Origin: CAZGMC01 sp964526565
Lineage (GTDB): Bacteria > Pseudomonadota > Alphaproteobacteria > DSM-16000 > Inquilinaceae
Length of the DNA: 22,864 nt
Direction of reading: 5' to 3'
Assembly (NCBI GenBank): GCA_964526565.1
Contig: CAZGMC010000068.1
Location: forward strand, 1 to 22,864
Below, in pieces: positions 1 to 8,026 of this stretch (position 1 is the stretch's first letter; each line of letters opens with the position of its first letter). The position numbers were made by a program, and so were the translations under genes. The notes under the pieces are model-generated. The model had not been told where the DNA came from and searched no databases. It worked only from the letters and a program-made list of their open reading frames with translations.

Positions 1-2898
1 GGACCGGTGCGCATACACTACCTATCGATAGCGAAAAATGAGGGGATTTCTGAGGTGGCTGACCCCAATGATCCGCTGTGGCAAGAACTGCCGACGGACA
101 GCCGCTGTCCCGACCATTCGATCTGGGACCACCTCAAGATCACCACGGCCCTGGCCTTCATGAAGCCGCACAAGTTCGGCCACGAACCCGGCGACGAAGG
201 CGCGCGGGAGCCGTGGATGCTGCGGGTTTCGCTGGGGCCGGTCGGGGCGTTCATCGGGCAGGCGCGCACCTCGCGGGACCTTTGGACCGGCTCGTTCCTG
301 CTGGCCGACCTGGCCTGGGCGGCGATGCAGCCGATCGTCGAGCGGTACGGCCCCGACTGCATCGTCTACCCCGACCTGCGTGCCAACCCCCGCGCCGACT
401 GCTGGCTGGTCAACCACCACCGCGACGCCCTGCGCGACGAGCATGCCGGGCCCCGCACCTTCGCCGCGGTGCTGCCCGACGCCTTCGTCGCGCTGGTGCC
501 GCGCGGCGGTGAAGGCCACCTGCTGCGCCTGGAACAGCTCGCCGCTGCGTCGCAGGCGGCAGTGGCGGACCGTTGGCAGCAATTGGCGGCCGTCGTTGAA
601 GAGTGGTTCGACAAGGAGGTGAGCCGTCGCGACAACACCTGGAAGGCGATCTGGGACCGGCAGCACCAGCGCTGCCCGATCCACGTCACCTGGGTGGCGG
701 TGCCGTGGCGGCCGCTGGAGCGGATCAGGTCGGCGGACTCCCTGCGCGGGCGGCCGCTGCCGGCGCAGCGGCCGGATGCCCATGTCATCGACCAGGACGA
801 CGCCGAGCAGATCAAGGCGCGGTACTGCCGCCTGGCGCCGTGGGTGCCGCAGGACGCCTGGAGCCACTACGAACTGGCCCACGACGTCTACGCGCATTCC
901 CGTCTCGATTATCACCAGATGGAGCGCGGCTTCGACTACGCCCTGACGCATCACCAGCTCCGCCTGCGCCACGCCCTGCGCGAGGCGACCGACCCGGCCC
1001 CGACCGCAGCGGAGGAGCCCGGCGAGAAGTGCACCCTGTGCGGCCAGCGCGAGGCCCTCCACGACGGCGGCGCGACCGGCACGCGCCTGGGCGACCTCCG
1101 CAACGCGACCCGCAATTTCTGGAGGAACAAGGCGCTCGATCCCGACCGGGCCGGCGAGGAACGGCTGTGCGGGATCTGCGCCACCAGGCGCTTCCTGGTC
1201 AAGGCCGATCAGGGGGCGACGGTGTTCAACCACCTGTGGGCAGGCCCGGCCAGCGATCAGGACCCGGACGCGCGGGATCGCGACGGCAGGCTGCGCGTTC
1301 CCTTCCCCTCCACCGCCACCATCGCCGCCCAGGCGTTCATCGAACAGGTGCTGGCGCATCCCGAGTACGCGGCCGGGTGCGCGGCCGAGATCGCCGCCGT
1401 GGTTGACGCCTGCCGGGCCGCAGACCTGCCCAGGACCAGCTTCCCCCGCGCCCTGCCCCGCCTGGCGGCGCTGGCCGGCACGGTTGGCAGCGTCGCCAAG
1501 GCATTCCTGGAGTACGAAGCCGAGGACGTGCTGTTCCCCGAAGTGCTCGACGGCAAGGTGCGGGGGCGGGAACACGAGCAGGACCAGGCCGGCGCGAACC
1601 GGCTCAGGGACTTGAAGAAGGCCGTCCAGGCGCTGCGCGACAAGGCGGCCAGGATCGAAACCAGGCCAAGCCGCCCGGCGACGTGGATCGCCCGCCCGGC
1701 GACCCGGATCGCCGTGATCCGCCTCGACGGCGACCGCATGGGCCAGCTCCTGCTCGGCGACAGAGAGGCGATCGCCACCTGCTGGCGCGACGTGCTGCAC
1801 CCGGAGGTCCTCAGGCGGCTGGCGAACCCGGACAAGGCCCAAGATCTGAAGAACGCCGGCTGGCTCGACCTGCTCGAGTGCAAGCGGCTGATGGGGCCGT
1901 CATTGCACGCCTTTGTCAGCCGGGCGCTCGGCCATTTCAGCCACCGCATCGTGCCGTGGGTGGTGGAGCGCGAGTTCTCCGGGGTGGTGATCTATGCCGG
2001 CGGTGACGACGTGCTGTGCCTGGCCCCGGCCGGCGAGGCGATCGACCTGGCGGCGCGGCTGCACCAGCTCTTCTCGGCCGCCTGGGTGGTCGATACCGAG
2101 CCGCTGACCGACCCCTGGGCCTGGCGGCGGCCGAACGGGATCGACGGCCATGACCCGGAAAAGGCCCGCGGCCGCTTCGTCATCCCCCTGCCCGGCCGCG
2201 ACGGCAACGGCGAGCCGGTGCCGATCGAGCTCGGCCGCCCCGGCCAGCGCATCGCGCCCCATGCCGCCGCCGACGGCGACGCGCGGGAGCCGCAGGAGAT
2301 GGAGGTTCGCGGCGCCCTGCTGCCGATGCTCGGGTCCGGGGCCAGCCTGTCGGCCGGCATCGCCATCGGCCACTACAAGACGCCCCTGTCGGTGCTGCTG
2401 CGCCGCTCGAAGGATCTGGAACGGCTCGCCAAGGCACACGGGCGGCGCACCGTGGCCGTGGGCCATGCCTCGCGCGGCGGCGACAAGACCGCCTTCTCCC
2501 TGCCCTGGGACGGCTATCCGGGCGAGCGCAGCGGGCCGGCGCAGGCTGTGCTCAAGACGGTGATCGGGGGGTTCGGCGACGAGAGCCGCCTGCCGGGCCG
2601 GCTGGCCTACAAGCTGCGCCAGTTGGCCCTGTCGGCGCGCTGCGGGCTGGAACGCATCGCCGAGGACAAGCTGACGGCCAGGCAGACCTCCGAGAGTGAA
2701 CGCCGGCTGCTGCACGGCCTGTTCCGCACCTGCCTTGACGGTCCCGAAACACCGGCAACCAAGGCGGCCTTCGCCCTCTGGCGGCGCGGGATCGACATCT
2801 ACCGGAACGTTCAGGGCGATGAGGACCGCTACACGGACGGCCTGCTGCTGTGCCGCGAGCTGGCCCGCGGCGGCGAGCCGGCGGAGGACATGCCATGA
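1..2898 (+). CDS. cmr2: Type III-B CRISPR Cas10 subunit Cmr2, 5' truncated by the window
   Basis: Large subunit of the Cmr effector complex; on target RNA binding its palm domains make cyclic oligoadenylates. Numbering here is from the GTG at 7. The frame is open from base 1 and begins inside the conserved block PDHSIWDHLKITTALAF (about 35-51), so GTG 7 is probably not the true start and an N-terminal HD-type region is likely missing. The Cmr2 motif SLGPVGAFIGQARTSRDLW follows at about 75-93. A zinc site is formed by C342/C345 and C388/C391. The first palm strand reads VIRLDGDRMG (about 574-583). The second palm has an intact GGDD at 665-668, so cyclase activity is expected. SAGIAIGHYKTPL is the usual motif after GGDD. 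Just before the first palm strand a 7-residue unit is duplicated (RPATWIA then RPATRIA). The stop overlaps the cmr3 start (ATGA). Family assignment is firm; the missing N-terminus is inference. Confidence 0.95.
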   Translation, partial: GPVRIHYLSIAKNEGISEVADPNDPLWQELPTDSRCPDHSIWDHLKITTALAFMKPHKFGHEPGDEGAREPWMLRVSLGPVGAFIGQARTSRDLWTGSFLLADLAWAAMQPIVERYGPDCIVYPDLRANPRADCWLVNHHRDALRDEHAGPRTFAAVLPDAFVALVPRGGEGHLLRLEQLAAASQAAVADRWQQLAAVVEEWFDKEVSRRDNTWKAIWDRQHQRCPIHVTWVAVPWRPLERIRSADSLRGRPLPAQRPDAHVIDQDDAEQIKARYCRLAPWVPQDAWSHYELAHDVYAHSRLDYHQMERGFDYALTHHQLRLRHALREATDPAPTAAEEPGEKCTLCGQREALHDGGATGTRLGDLRNATRNFWRNKALDPDRAGEERLCGICATRRFLVKADQGATVFNHLWAGPASDQDPDARDRDGRLRVPFPSTATIAAQAFIEQVLAHPEYAAGCAAEIAAVVDACRAADLPRTSFPRALPRLAALAGTVGSVAKAFLEYEAEDVLFPEVLDGKVRGREHEQDQAGANRLRDLKKAVQALRDKAARIETRPSRPATWIARPATRIAVIRLDGDRMGQLLLGDREAIATCWRDVLHPEVLRRLANPDKAQDLKNAGWLDLLECKRLMGPSLHAFVSRALGHFSHRIVPWVVEREFSGVVIYAGGDDVLCLAPAGEAIDLAARLHQLFSAAWVVDTEPLTDPWAWRRPNGIDGHDPEKARGRFVIPLPGRDGNGEPVPIELGRPGQRIAPHAAADGDAREPQEMEVRGALLPMLGSGASLSAGIAIGHYKTPLSVLLRRSKDLERLAKAHGRRTVAVGHASRGGDKTAFSLPWDGYPGERSGPAQAVLKTVIGGFGDESRLPGRLAYKLRQLALSARCGLERIAEDKLTARQTSESERRLLHGLFRTCLDGPETPATKAAFALWRRGIDIYRNVQGDEDRYTDGLLLCRELARGGEPAEDMP
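1671..1712 (+). repeat. 21-bp in-frame tandem duplication inside cmr2
   Basis: Bases 1671-1691 and 1692-1712 are adjacent 21-bp copies differing at two positions (GT versus CC). They encode RPATWIA followed by RPATRIA, directly before the palm strand VIRLDGDRMG. The frame is kept. Confidence 0.85.
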
Positions 2899-4151
2899 CC
2901 CGGGCCGCCGCCGGCGCCTTCCTCGTCGAACCGGCCGAGCCGCTGGTGTTCGGCCCGCCGCGGTCGCACTCGGCCGGCGAGGCGCACCGCGTCCGCTCGC
3001 AGTTCCCGCCGCCACCCCTGGCCTTCCAGGGACTGGTCCGCAGCCGGCTGCTGCTCGGCGCCGAGCCGCCGCTCGACCTGGACGCCCCCGGCGCCGCGGC
3101 CGTGATCGAGGGCCTGGTCGGCACGCCGTCGACGCTGCCGGCCGGCTGGCAGATCCGCGGCCCGTTCCCGGCCACACGTCTGCCGCCGGATGCCGACGAC
3201 ATGGACCAGGGGCCGGTGCTCCAGCCCTGGGTGCCGACGCCGCGCTTCATCCTGCGCCGCGACAAGCCCGACCGGCGGCCGCTCCACGCGCGCGAGGTCG
3301 TATCCACACATCCGGCGCTGAGTGACCTGCCCGGCCTCGCCGACCCGGCGGCCGACCCGCCCGTCCTCGGCCGGCCGGAGCACGGTTCGTGCCCGCCGCT
3401 GGGCGGCTGGATCGGGCCGGCCAATCTGCGCTTCGCCCTCGGCGGCGAGGAAGACGGGGGGCGATGGATCGCGGCACAGTGGGGCGAAGCGAAACCGCCC
3501 TTCGTCAGCGACGAGGTCCAGCCCGGACTGGCCATCGACCGGACCACGTCGACCGGCCAGCACGGCCTGCTGTATTTCGCCAAGTCGCTGCGCTTCGCCC
3601 CCGACAGCGGGCTGTTCGGCCGGCTTGACGCGGCCTCGTTGGCGGCCGGCCTGACCGTGCGGGCCCTGGCCGATGGCGCCGGCCAGGCCGGCCGCAAGAG
3701 CCGGCTGGTCCGCTTCGCGCCGGTGGAGCGTGTCGATCCCGACTGGGATGCGATCGTGCGCGGGGCGCACCTGCCCGAGACGGTGGCGGACGGCCAGCGC
3801 TTCTGGCTGGTGGCGCTGACCCCGGTGCGGCTCGGCGATTCGCTCCAGCCATCCCTGCGCGCCCCCCTGCCGCCCGGCGTGCGGGTCGACATTCGGGCCG
3901 CACTGACCGGGCGGGTCCTTGCCCTGGGCGGGTTCGAGATGGCCTCGGGCCGGCCGCGGCCCAACCGGCTCTACGTGCCCGGCGGCAGCGCCTGGCTGCT
4001 GCAGGTGACGGGCGGCACGCCCGAGACGCGGCGGGAGGCCCTGTCCACCCTGCACGACCGCCACCCGCTGGGCGAGGCGAACGAAGCCGCCATGGGCTTC
4101 GGGCACACCCTTGTCGGGCTCGGCCCCCTGACGACCGAGGATGCACCATGA
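2895..4151 (+). CDS. cmr3: Type III-B CRISPR RAMP protein Cmr3
   Basis: Cmr3 is a Cas5-like RAMP subunit that binds the crRNA 5' tag and bridges Cmr2 and the Cmr4 backbone; this role is family knowledge. The 418-aa product starts at the ATG overlapping the cmr2 stop. It opens with the Cmr3 pattern: an EPLVFGPP strand at about 13-20, then a Phe-Pro-rich segment ending PPPPLAFQGLVRSRLL. Near the C-terminus, GGFEMASGRPRP and YVPGGSAWLL (about 345-370) match the second RAMP domain (Gly-Gly-Phe/Trp, then Pro-x-Gly-Ser). An upstream in-frame ATG at 2850 would add 15 Arg/Gly-rich residues; it is rejected because the 2895 start gives a four-base overlap and the normal N-terminus. Length is usual for the family. 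It overlaps cmr4 by ATGA, so translation is probably coupled. Confidence 0.93.
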   Translation: MTRAAAGAFLVEPAEPLVFGPPRSHSAGEAHRVRSQFPPPPLAFQGLVRSRLLLGAEPPLDLDAPGAAAVIEGLVGTPSTLPAGWQIRGPFPATRLPPDADDMDQGPVLQPWVPTPRFILRRDKPDRRPLHAREVVSTHPALSDLPGLADPAADPPVLGRPEHGSCPPLGGWIGPANLRFALGGEEDGGRWIAAQWGEAKPPFVSDEVQPGLAIDRTTSTGQHGLLYFAKSLRFAPDSGLFGRLDAASLAAGLTVRALADGAGQAGRKSRLVRFAPVERVDPDWDAIVRGAHLPETVADGQRFWLVALTPVRLGDSLQPSLRAPLPPGVRVDIRAALTGRVLALGGFEMASGRPRPNRLYVPGGSAWLLQVTGGTPETRREALSTLHDRHPLGEANEAAMGFGHTLVGLGPLTTEDAP

Positions 4152-5116
4152 GCCTCTGGACCCGCACCGCCGTGCTCGGCCTCTACACCCTGACGCCGAC
4201 CCATTTCGGCACCGGGCAGACCACCGGCGCCATCGACCTGCCGATCGCCCGCAACGCCGCGACCGGGTTTCCGGTGCTGCCGGCCACCGGCATCAAGGGC
4301 GTCCTGCGCCACTGTGCCGAACAGTCCGAGGCACTCGCCGGAAAGCAGGTGAACGATCTGTTCGGACCGGAGATCGGCGTCGGCCGCGACGACGGCCTGA
4401 GCGCCGGGCGCCTCGCCTTCTCGGAGGCCCGGCTGGTCGCCTATCCGGCGCGGTCGCTGAGCCGGCCGTACTTTCACGTCACCTGCCGGCAGATCCTGGA
4501 GGGGCTGGCCCGCGACCTGCGCGCCACCGGCGGCGATGCCGTGCTGGCCCTGACCGGGACCCCGGACCCGGCGCCGGCCGGGGCCCTGGTCGCCGACCCG
4601 TCGCTGGACGGCCAGCCGGTGGTGCTTGAGGGGCTTGTCTATCCGGATGCCGAGGTGAGCCATGCCCCGGCCGCCGCAAGCATCGCCAGCGCCCTGGCAG
4701 CACTGATACCGGAGACCGAGCAGGCCACCCGGCGGCAGCTGCAGTCGGGCCTCGTCATCCTTCCCGACGCGGACTTTTCCGCCCTCATGCAGTCGGCGGT
4801 GCCGGTCCAGGCGCGGGTCAAGCTGACCGGTGGCAAGACCACGGACACATGGGACGATCAGGAGGGGGGCAGCGAAAGCGGCAACCTCTGGTACGAGGAG
4901 TACCTGCCGTCCGACTGCCTGTTCGTCGCCCTGATGGGCGAGCGTCGGCTGCGGTCGACGGGCGCCAACGGCGCCCGCAACGATGCCGGCCTCGGCACGC
5001 TGGTCGCCGCGCGCGACGCCTTTGCGGTCATCCAGATCGGCGGCAACGAGACGGTCGGCCAGGGCCTCACCCTGTGCACCATCCTGTCCGACTCCGAGAG
5101 AGAGGCTTCGTCATGA
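4148..5116 (+). CDS. cmr4: Type III-B CRISPR backbone RNase Cmr4
   Basis: Cmr4 (Cas7 group) forms the filament along the crRNA and cuts bound target RNA at 6-nt intervals. The 322-aa product has the N-terminal RAMP strand LGLYTLTPTHFGTG followed by AIDLPIAR; Asp30 is at the position of the catalytic Asp of characterised Cmr4 proteins (my alignment by eye). LPATGIKGVLRH (44-55) is the Gly-rich nucleic-acid loop, and NLWYEEYLP (246-254) is typical of Cmr4. The C-terminal VGQGL matches the closing RAMP motif. Start and stop both lie in ATGA overlaps with cmr3 and cmr5. Nothing looks damaged, so target RNA cleavage is expected. Confidence 0.94.
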   Translation: MSLWTRTAVLGLYTLTPTHFGTGQTTGAIDLPIARNAATGFPVLPATGIKGVLRHCAEQSEALAGKQVNDLFGPEIGVGRDDGLSAGRLAFSEARLVAYPARSLSRPYFHVTCRQILEGLARDLRATGGDAVLALTGTPDPAPAGALVADPSLDGQPVVLEGLVYPDAEVSHAPAAASIASALAALIPETEQATRRQLQSGLVILPDADFSALMQSAVPVQARVKLTGGKTTDTWDDQEGGSESGNLWYEEYLPSDCLFVALMGERRLRSTGANGARNDAGLGTLVAARDAFAVIQIGGNETVGQGLTLCTILSDSEREASS

Positions 5117-5559
5117 CCGGGACGGTGGACCATGACCTGCGCGGCCAGCGGGCCCGGCACTGCTACCACGACGTGGCGGCATGGCATCAACGCTGGCAGA
5201 ACGAGGCGGCGACGCGTGTCAAAGGCATCCCCATCGAGATCCGTGCCCAGGGCCTGATGGTGACGCTCGCCGTCCTCATGGCCGAGGGGAAGGAGTCGCG
5301 ACGAAGCGCCTGCATGGAGTCCGCCCGCCACCTTGGCGAGGTGCTGGCCCACTGGCTGCTGGCCGAGGCGCCGTACCGGACGCTGACCGGCCCCGCGCCG
5401 CAGCCACGGCCGTCGCCGGCGGCGCTGCTGGAGGCCTGCGCCAAGGCGTCGCGCGGCGACTATGCGGCGGCAGAGCGCGAGGCGATCCTGTTCTTCGACC
5501 AGATCAAGATCTACGCCGGTGCCCTCTACGCCGCTGGCGCCGGCGGCAGCCGAGACTAG
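5113..5559 (+). CDS. cmr5: Type III-B CRISPR small subunit Cmr5
   Basis: Cmr5 is the small alpha-helical subunit stacked along the Cmr4 filament beside the target RNA. The 148-aa product is of normal size. It is predicted mostly helical and carries KGIPIEIRAQGLMVTLAVLM (about 37-56), the helix-turn usual in Cmr5 where a free end and the tip of the subunit meet. The C-terminal LFFDQIKIYAGALY helix is also typical. The start is the ATG in the cmr4 stop overlap; a longer reading from 4849 runs through cmr4 in the wrong frame and is discarded. Position between cmr4 and cmr6 is the standard order. Sequence conservation in Cmr5 is low, so the call leans on context as well as motifs. Confidence 0.88.
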   Translation: MTGTVDHDLRGQRARHCYHDVAAWHQRWQNEAATRVKGIPIEIRAQGLMVTLAVLMAEGKESRRSACMESARHLGEVLAHWLLAEAPYRTLTGPAPQPRPSPAALLEACAKASRGDYAAAEREAILFFDQIKIYAGALYAAGAGGSRD

Positions 5560-5562
5560 CTC

Positions 5563-6429
5563 ATGGCCGCTTGCTTTCCTCTCGTTCCCGGCGGCAGCGC
5601 CGGCCGGGACATCGTCGCCGGACAGGTGGCCTGGCCGGGCGCCAATGCCGGCCTGGTCTGGCAGCGCTACCTGCCGTTGTGGCAGGACGACCCGAGCCGG
5701 CCGGAGCGGGAGCGGCAACGGGCCCCCCTGGACCGCTTCCTCGACCGGTACCAGGCCGCCGGCCGGACGCTCGACGAGGTGCTGTCGGACCGGGTCAGGC
5801 GTCGCGCGGACGCTCTGGAGCGGCTCGCCCGCCGCCGCCGCCGAGTCCTGCGGGTGCCGGAGTTCGAGGTCGCCTGGCGGTTCGCCGCCGGCCTCGGCGG
5901 CAGCCACCCGACCGGGAACGGGTTCAGTTTCGAGGTGCCAGGCGGCCATCCCTGTCTGCCCGGCGCGGCGGTCAAGGGCCTGTGTCGCCGCGCCGCTGCG
6001 CTGCAGGGCTGGAGCGACGCCCAGGTGGAAGAGCTGTTCGGCCCAAAGGAGATCATGGGGAGGCAGAACGGGATCCGCGACGCCCTGGCGTTCTTCGATG
6101 CCCTGCCCCGCCGCTGGCCGCGGCTTTGCGTTGATATCGTCAACTGCCACCATCCGGACTACTACCGGACCGCAGCGGAAAGCTTGGACAGGAAGCGGAC
6201 CCGGAACGGCGTGGCGCCGCCGCCATACCCTCACGAAACCGAGGGTCCGAACCCGGTGTACTTCCTGGCTGTGGACAAGGGTGCCCGCTTTTCCTTCGCC
6301 ATCACGGCACCGACCGCGTCCGCCGCCGACGCGGCGGAAGAGCTCCTGGCGCTCGGCCTCGACTGGCTGGGGATCGGCGCAAAAACCGCGGTCGGGTATG
6401 GCGTTTTCAAGAGGGTGCCGTCAGGTTAG
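5563..6429 (+). CDS. cmr6: Type III-B CRISPR RAMP protein Cmr6
   Basis: Cmr6 is a Cas7-like RAMP that, with Cmr1, caps the 3' end of the crRNA in the effector complex. The 288-aa product starts three bases after the cmr5 stop. An N-terminal segment (1-100) is Arg-rich and helical; then comes the RAMP domain with SHPTGNGFSF, the Gly-rich PGAAVKGLCRR from residue 133, and NPVYFLAVDKG. The C-terminus WLGIGAKTAVGYGVF (268-282) is the classic closing RAMP motif. It is the last CRISPR gene here; downstream genes are of core type, so the accessory island probably ends near 6430. No terminator with a T-run is visible after the stop. Confidence 0.92.
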   Translation: MAACFPLVPGGSAGRDIVAGQVAWPGANAGLVWQRYLPLWQDDPSRPERERQRAPLDRFLDRYQAAGRTLDEVLSDRVRRRADALERLARRRRRVLRVPEFEVAWRFAAGLGGSHPTGNGFSFEVPGGHPCLPGAAVKGLCRRAAALQGWSDAQVEELFGPKEIMGRQNGIRDALAFFDALPRRWPRLCVDIVNCHHPDYYRTAAESLDRKRTRNGVAPPPYPHETEGPNPVYFLAVDKGARFSFAITAPTASAADAAEELLALGLDWLGIGAKTAVGYGVFKRVPSG

Positions 6430-6477
6430 GCAAGGCCGTTCAGGCGGTGCACGAGGGATGCTCCCGAAGTGGCTGCC

Positions 6478-6660
6478 ATGTGGCCCTGGCCGTCTCGGAC
6501 CTTGGACATGCTCCTTCAGCTTCTCGTCATCGTCGGCCTGCTCCTGGCGCTGTTTCCGGCCGTCCGGCGGCGGGTGGTGGCGGCGGTGGGCCAGCTGTTC
6601 GCGGCGCTGTTCGTGTTCGCGCTGGTCTTCCTGGCGGTCGTCGTGCTGACCCAGTCCTGA
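6478..6660 (+). CDS. Small two-helix membrane protein of unknown function
   Basis: A 60-aa frame from ATG 6478 (alternatives: GTG 6469, or ATG 6508 giving 50 aa). I do not recognise the family. The product has two strongly hydrophobic segments (MLLQLLVIVGLLLALF and LFAALFVFALVFLAVVVL) joined by a short basic turn PAVRRRVVAAVGQ, as expected for a helical hairpin in the inner membrane with the Arg turn in the cytoplasm. No strong ribosome-binding site precedes any of the starts; GAGGGA at 6453-6458 is rather far. It lies between cmr6 and cinA on the same strand. It could be transcribed with either, or be a core gene next to cinA. Confidence 0.55.
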   Translation: MWPWPSRTLDMLLQLLVIVGLLLALFPAVRRRVVAAVGQLFAALFVFALVFLAVVVLTQS

Positions 6661-6676
6661 CGCTTTCCTGCCGATC

Positions 6677-6708
6677 CGAGGCAACGAGGCGACGAGGCGA
6701 CGAGGCGA
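6677..6708 (+). repeat. 8-bp tandem repeat carrying the cinA ribosome-binding site
   Basis: Four adjacent 8-bp units: CGAGGCAA once, then CGAGGCGA three times. Each contains GAGG. The last GAGG (6702-6705) sits 8 bases before the ATG at 6714 and is the likely Shine-Dalgarno site, so the repeat forms a string of ribosome-binding-like sites in front of the gene. Confidence 0.85.
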
Positions 6709-6713
6709 AGTCG

Positions 6714-7208
6714 ATGATTCCCGACACTCTTCTTGACGCCGCCCGGAGACTGCTCGACGCCCTGCGCGCCCGCGGCCAGCGGCTGGTGCTGGCCGAGAGC
6801 TGCACCGGCGGGCTGATCGCCGGCTGCCTGACCGAGGTCGCCGGCTCGTCGGACGTGGTCGAGCGCGGCTTCGTCACCTATTCGAACCGGGCCAAGGTCG
6901 AGCTGCTGGACGTGCCGGAGCCGCTGATCGCCGCCCAGGGCGCCGTCAGCGCCGAAGTGGCCTGGGCGATGGCCGTGGGGGCGCTGGCCCACGGCGATGC
7001 CGACGTGTCGGCCGCCGTCACCGGCATCGCCGGGCCCGGCGGCGGCAGCGACGCCAAGCCCGTCGGCCTGGTGTTCATCGCCGCCGCCCGGCGACACGAG
7101 CCGCCGACCGTGGAGCGGCATGTCTTCCCCGGCGACCGGACCGCCATCCGCCTCGCCTCCGTCGCGGCGGCGCTGGCGTTGGTCGATCGCGTCGCCGCCG
7201 GCCGATGA
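6714..7208 (+). CDS. pncC: CinA C-terminal domain protein, nicotinamide-nucleotide amidase
   Basis: The stand-alone CinA C-terminal domain (PncC) hydrolyses nicotinamide mononucleotide to nicotinate mononucleotide and ammonia in the pyridine nucleotide salvage cycle. The 164-aa product has the family motifs: AESCTGGLIAG around 27-37 with the conserved Ser-Cys-Thr-Gly-Gly, SNRAKVELLDVP with the Asn-x-x-Lys pattern, GAVSAEVAWAMA, and TGIAGPGGGS from residue 103. The MoCF-like N-terminal domain of full CinA is absent, as is usual for this short form. ATG 6714 has GAGG at good spacing; the longer frame from 6447 has no family sequence upstream. The stop overlaps the next gene by ATGA. Confidence 0.92.
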   Translation: MIPDTLLDAARRLLDALRARGQRLVLAESCTGGLIAGCLTEVAGSSDVVERGFVTYSNRAKVELLDVPEPLIAAQGAVSAEVAWAMAVGALAHGDADVSAAVTGIAGPGGGSDAKPVGLVFIAAARRHEPPTVERHVFPGDRTAIRLASVAAALALVDRVAAGR

Positions 7209-8020
7209 CCCACGGCTTTGATACCTTTATCGGCGTCGATTTCAGCGCCGCTGCCGACGGAGGGCGGCGCACCTGGATCGCGGTGACGGAGCCGCGGGAG
7301 GGCCGGCTGGCCGTCGTCGACCTGTTTCCGGCCCGGGATCTGCCCGGCAGCGGCCGCCATCCGGATGCCTTCCTGCCGGCGCTGGCGGACTTCCTGGCCG
7401 GACGGCGCCGCGCCCTGGCCGGGCTGGATTTCCCGTTCAGCCTGCCGCGATCGCTGATCGATGCCGACTCGTGGACCGATTTCGTGCAGGACTTTGCCGC
7501 CCGGTATCCCGACCCAGCCGCCTTCCGCGCCGAGTGCCGGCGGCGCAGCGGCGGGCGCGAGCTCCGGCGCCGGTGCGATGTCGAGGCCCGGACCCCGTTC
7601 TCGCCGTACAATCTGCGCCTGTTCCGGCAGACGTGGTTCGGGATTGCCCGCCTGCTGGCGCCGCTGGTGGCACGCGGGCGCGTCGGCGTGGCGCCGATGC
7701 TGGCGGGGCCGGAGGACGGCGTGCTGCTGGCGGAGATCTGCCCGGCGTCGACACTGCGACGGCTGAACGCCGGTCGCGGCTACAAGGGCCGGACGGAGGT
7801 CGCCCGGGCGCGCCGCAGCGAAATACTAAAGCTGTTTGTCAAGAACGGGTTGGAACCGACTGAAAAGGCACGAACAACGGCAACAGAAAACCAAGGCGGC
7901 GATGCCCTGGACGCGATCATCGCCGCCCATGCCGTTTGGCGATCGGCCTTGGCGACCCCGGAAGCGCTCCGCACGCCGCGGGACGACTCGGGCCGGCTGG
8001 AGGCGCGGGTGTTCTTCTGA
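7205..8020 (+). CDS. DUF429 family protein, predicted RNase H-like fold
   Basis: A 271-aa protein of the DUF429 family, predicted to have an RNase H-like fold but with no settled function. Visible family motifs are FIGVDFSAA near the N-terminus (acidic residue on strand 1), AGLDFPFSLP (second acidic site), AEICPASTLRRL and the C-terminal GDALDAIIAAHAVWR, which supplies more acidic residues. The ATG sits in the cinA stop (ATGA), so the two are probably translated together; whether they share a pathway is unknown. A stretch of about 78 bases (7818-7895, encoding roughly residues 205-231) is only about 46% GC by hand count and uses codons such as ATA, CTA and ACA that its neighbours avoid. The gene converges on the COQ10-like gene with a 6-bp gap. 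Confidence 0.85.
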   Translation: MTHGFDTFIGVDFSAAADGGRRTWIAVTEPREGRLAVVDLFPARDLPGSGRHPDAFLPALADFLAGRRRALAGLDFPFSLPRSLIDADSWTDFVQDFAARYPDPAAFRAECRRRSGGRELRRRCDVEARTPFSPYNLRLFRQTWFGIARLLAPLVARGRVGVAPMLAGPEDGVLLAEICPASTLRRLNAGRGYKGRTEVARARRSEILKLFVKNGLEPTEKARTTATENQGGDALDAIIAAHAVWRSALATPEALRTPRDDSGRLEARVFF

Positions 8021-8026
8021 GGCGCC

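Noticed and set aside
22..1842. A 606-codon open frame on the - strand opposite cmr2
   Set aside because: It is a high-GC shadow; the + strand frame carries Cas10 motifs.
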